Assembly: GCA_033980235.1 (NCBI GenBank)
Contig: CM067070.1
Span: forward strand, 2,948,978-3,012,977
Direction: 5' to 3'
From: Diadema setosum
Taxonomy: Eukaryota; Echinodermata; Echinoidea; Diadematoida; Diadematidae
Length of the DNA stretch: 64,000 nucleotides
Shown here: piece by piece, positions 63,401-64,000 of the stretch
How the letters are laid out: every line of letters starts with the position of its first letter
Numbering within the stretch: the first letter of the stretch is position 1
The notes under the pieces: model-generated
What the model saw: only the letters and a program-made list of their open reading frames with translations
What the model was told of the DNA's origin: nothing
Databases searched by the model: none
Made by a program: the position numbers and the translations under genes

Positions 63401-63452
63401 CCGAGGGCCAGTCTCAACCAAGAACAGAACATTTCTTGTCTAGACGTCCATT
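54379..63452 (+). CDS. Immunoglobulin-superfamily protein, 5' four exons, 3'-partial
   Basis: Exons 54379-54430, 56232-56549, 57547-57855 and 63144-63452 join in frame with phase-1 introns throughout, the classic layout of secreted or membrane Ig proteins. Exon 1 encodes a signal peptide; each later exon encodes one Ig domain. The first is V/I-like (DEGSYVC before the second Cys); the next two are C2-like and ~87% identical to each other. Expected partners are extracellular, so an adhesion or recognition role is plausible but not shown. No membrane segment is seen, since the gene continues past 64000. The family was not recognised; layout recalls nectin/CADM/nephrin-type proteins only in general terms. 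Introns carry a TTCGGAATAA patch, a G-run TIR element and a small hAT-like element. Confidence 0.82.
55545..55690. repeat. Patch of the TTCGGAATAA-type repeat
   Basis: Repeats of TTAACGAACCTTTGG / AAGGAACCT / ATTTCATTTT like the array at 4575-5170, in one orientation only. Lies in intron 1 of the IgSF gene. Confidence 0.7.
56232..56549 (+). CDS. IgSF gene exon 2, Ig domain 1
   Basis: 318 nt, phase 1 to 1. Residues TLNGPSSVAVERGTDVQLAC, FYWDD, then STIAITDTKVSDEGSYVCQS show the Ig strand B Cys, core Trp and D-x-G-x-Y-x-C. Acceptor CAATAG, donor GTAAGC. Confidence 0.88.
56575..56830. repeat. TCGAACTCGTGGGCTG repeats in IgSF intron 2
   Basis: GTCGAACTCGTGGGCTG occurs near 56684 and 56752 and as a variant near 56800, with an inverted form near 56570. 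Local duplications starting 20 bp after the exon 2 donor. Confidence 0.6.
57262..57302. repeat. Poly-C run followed by poly-G run
   Basis: A C-rich stretch (57262-57284) next to a 17 nt G run (57286-57302) can fold on itself and could form a G-quadruplex; also prone to assembly error. Confidence 0.8.
57547..57855 (+). CDS. IgSF gene exon 3, Ig domain 2
   Basis: 309 nt, phase 1 to 1. Shows STLIAGETYEAVCRAEGGRP, VFEWYLNDV, and SLRCVTTGH. Cys-rich at the end (QNVSCLNVHC). Acceptor CTCTTAG, donor GTAAGT. Near-duplicate of exon 4. Confidence 0.88.
58300..59012. mobile_element. TIR element with G-run/C-run ends (copy 2, left end damaged)
   Basis: Matches 10495-11159 (shared AAACTTTTGAGACCAAATT-like and CAACGGCCAAGATCGGGGG-like text) and ends in AGTCTTTTTAGG at 59001-59012. 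The left terminal repeat is not recognisable. It sits in intron 3 of the IgSF gene and is absent from the duplicated intron after exon 4. Confidence 0.75.
59020..62830. other. IgSF intron 3 remainder
   Basis: AT-rich. Two parts (about 59280-59400 and 59580-59730) are related to intron sequence after exon 4 (63530-63700 and 63870-63990). Elsewhere no exon, RNA gene or repeat end was supported. Confidence 0.5.
62834..63006. mobile_element. Small hAT-like MITE with G run
   Basis: CAGGGGCGGATCCAG at 62834-62848 and CTGGATCCGCCACTG at 62992-63006 are near-inverted ends resembling those of the hAT element at 51098. A matching 8 bp target duplication is not clean (GTGTTTTT versus TTTTTGGT). Located 137 bp upstream of IgSF exon 4. 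Confidence 0.6.
63144..63452 (+). CDS. IgSF gene exon 4, Ig domain 3 (duplicate of exon 3)
   Basis: Also 309 nt with the same phases. About 13 residues differ from exon 3 (e.g. RPS to KPT at the start, DLTDANS to DVIDTTS, HQVDS to HPRAS). Acceptor TTCCTAG, donor GTAAGTAA. Flanking intron sequence is also related between the two copies, showing a segmental duplication. Confidence 0.88.
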
Positions 63453-64000
63453 GTAAGTAAAGAACAAATAATAACAATGATAAATAAACTGCAACTAAAT
63501 TTAATTGAAAGAACGAATTTTCATAGTGAAACGCTTTTTTTTTGGAGGTTTCAGTGTTCGCTCTACAATAATGCTCCTTTAAACTATACTCACATAATGT
63601 TCACTTTGGGAAAAACGCCATACCATTCTTTCCTTTCAATATGTCGATATAGTGTAATCATGATAAACACCAGCAGGAAGAACGTCAGTTTTGAGCACAT
63701 ACCTTTTAATTAGATATGATGTTAACTGAAAGGTAAGTCAAAGTTGAATGATTTGCGTAATGTTTGATAGATTAAGTATCTGAGCAACATGACCCCTTAG
63801 GTCACTATTTTTTGTATCTTGTAGAGAAATATATTTTGATAAAAAAAAATTAAGCTATATATGTAGGTTGCAAATAGTATTGTAAAATGTTCCAAAATGT
63901 GAAATAGTCTGTGAGTTATTTTGTTGGTATTCAAAAGACAGTAATGTTTTTGATAACTTTAAGTGGGTATGGTTGCTAATGGGAACATTTTCTTTTAATC
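63453..64000. other. IgSF intron 4, duplicated intron sequence
   Basis: Related to the intron after exon 3 (shared ACTCACATAATGTTCACTTT and AATCTGTGAG / AGTCTGTGAG-type text); no further exon before the window ends. Confidence 0.6.

Overview
The window is metazoan nuclear DNA: AT-rich, intron-rich and packed with transposon remains. The only slowly evolving gene is the 5' part of coatomer subunit alpha (COPA). The repeat content (non-LTR retrotransposon tails, G-run MITEs, a Ty3/Gypsy element with Gmr1-type protease-integrase order) fits an invertebrate deuterostome, most likely an echinoderm. That placement is inferred; no species was identified.

Layout. (1) 2151-16208, minus strand: nine coding exons of COPA (about 310 residues of the N-terminal WD40 propeller). 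Exon 1 is at 16169-16208, behind a 6.4 kb first intron; the rest of the gene lies beyond position 1. Its introns hold a TIR element ending 20 nt from a splice donor, an inverted TTCGGAATAA array, a 2.6 kb transposon with ~480 bp inverted arms, and foldback MITEs. (2) 16.5-29 kb: three truncated CR1/L2-like non-LTR retrotransposon fragments and one RNase H fragment, two near-palindromic MITEs of one family, and an apparently intronless immunoglobulin-superfamily (IgSF) membrane protein gene (22686-23804, minus). (3) 29123-33060, minus: a complete LTR element with 4 bp target duplications and a primer binding site matching tRNA-Leu(CAG); it encodes only a gag-like protein. (4) 33-43 kb: no confident protein gene; a 558 bp tandem duplication carrying splice-like signals, two repeats built on ACGAACCGACG, and a tRNA-like sequence. 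(5) 43491-50601: a young Ty3/Gypsy element (identical-looking 1,156 bp LTRs) nested inside an older solo LTR of the same family. Both insertion events are recorded by 4 bp target duplications. The pol gene runs protease-integrase with no reverse transcriptase. (6) 51-64 kb: a non-autonomous hAT element with 8 bp target duplications, then the 5' part of a second IgSF gene (54379-63452 and beyond, plus strand) with a signal-peptide exon and three phase 1-1 Ig exons, the last two being a recent duplication.

The host genes are COPA (COPI coat, Golgi-to-ER retrieval) and two unrelated-looking IgSF surface proteins; nothing suggests they work as one pathway. The most unusual content is the pair of LTR elements that show signs of recent or intact mobility yet lack a reverse transcriptase, which suggests mobilisation in trans.
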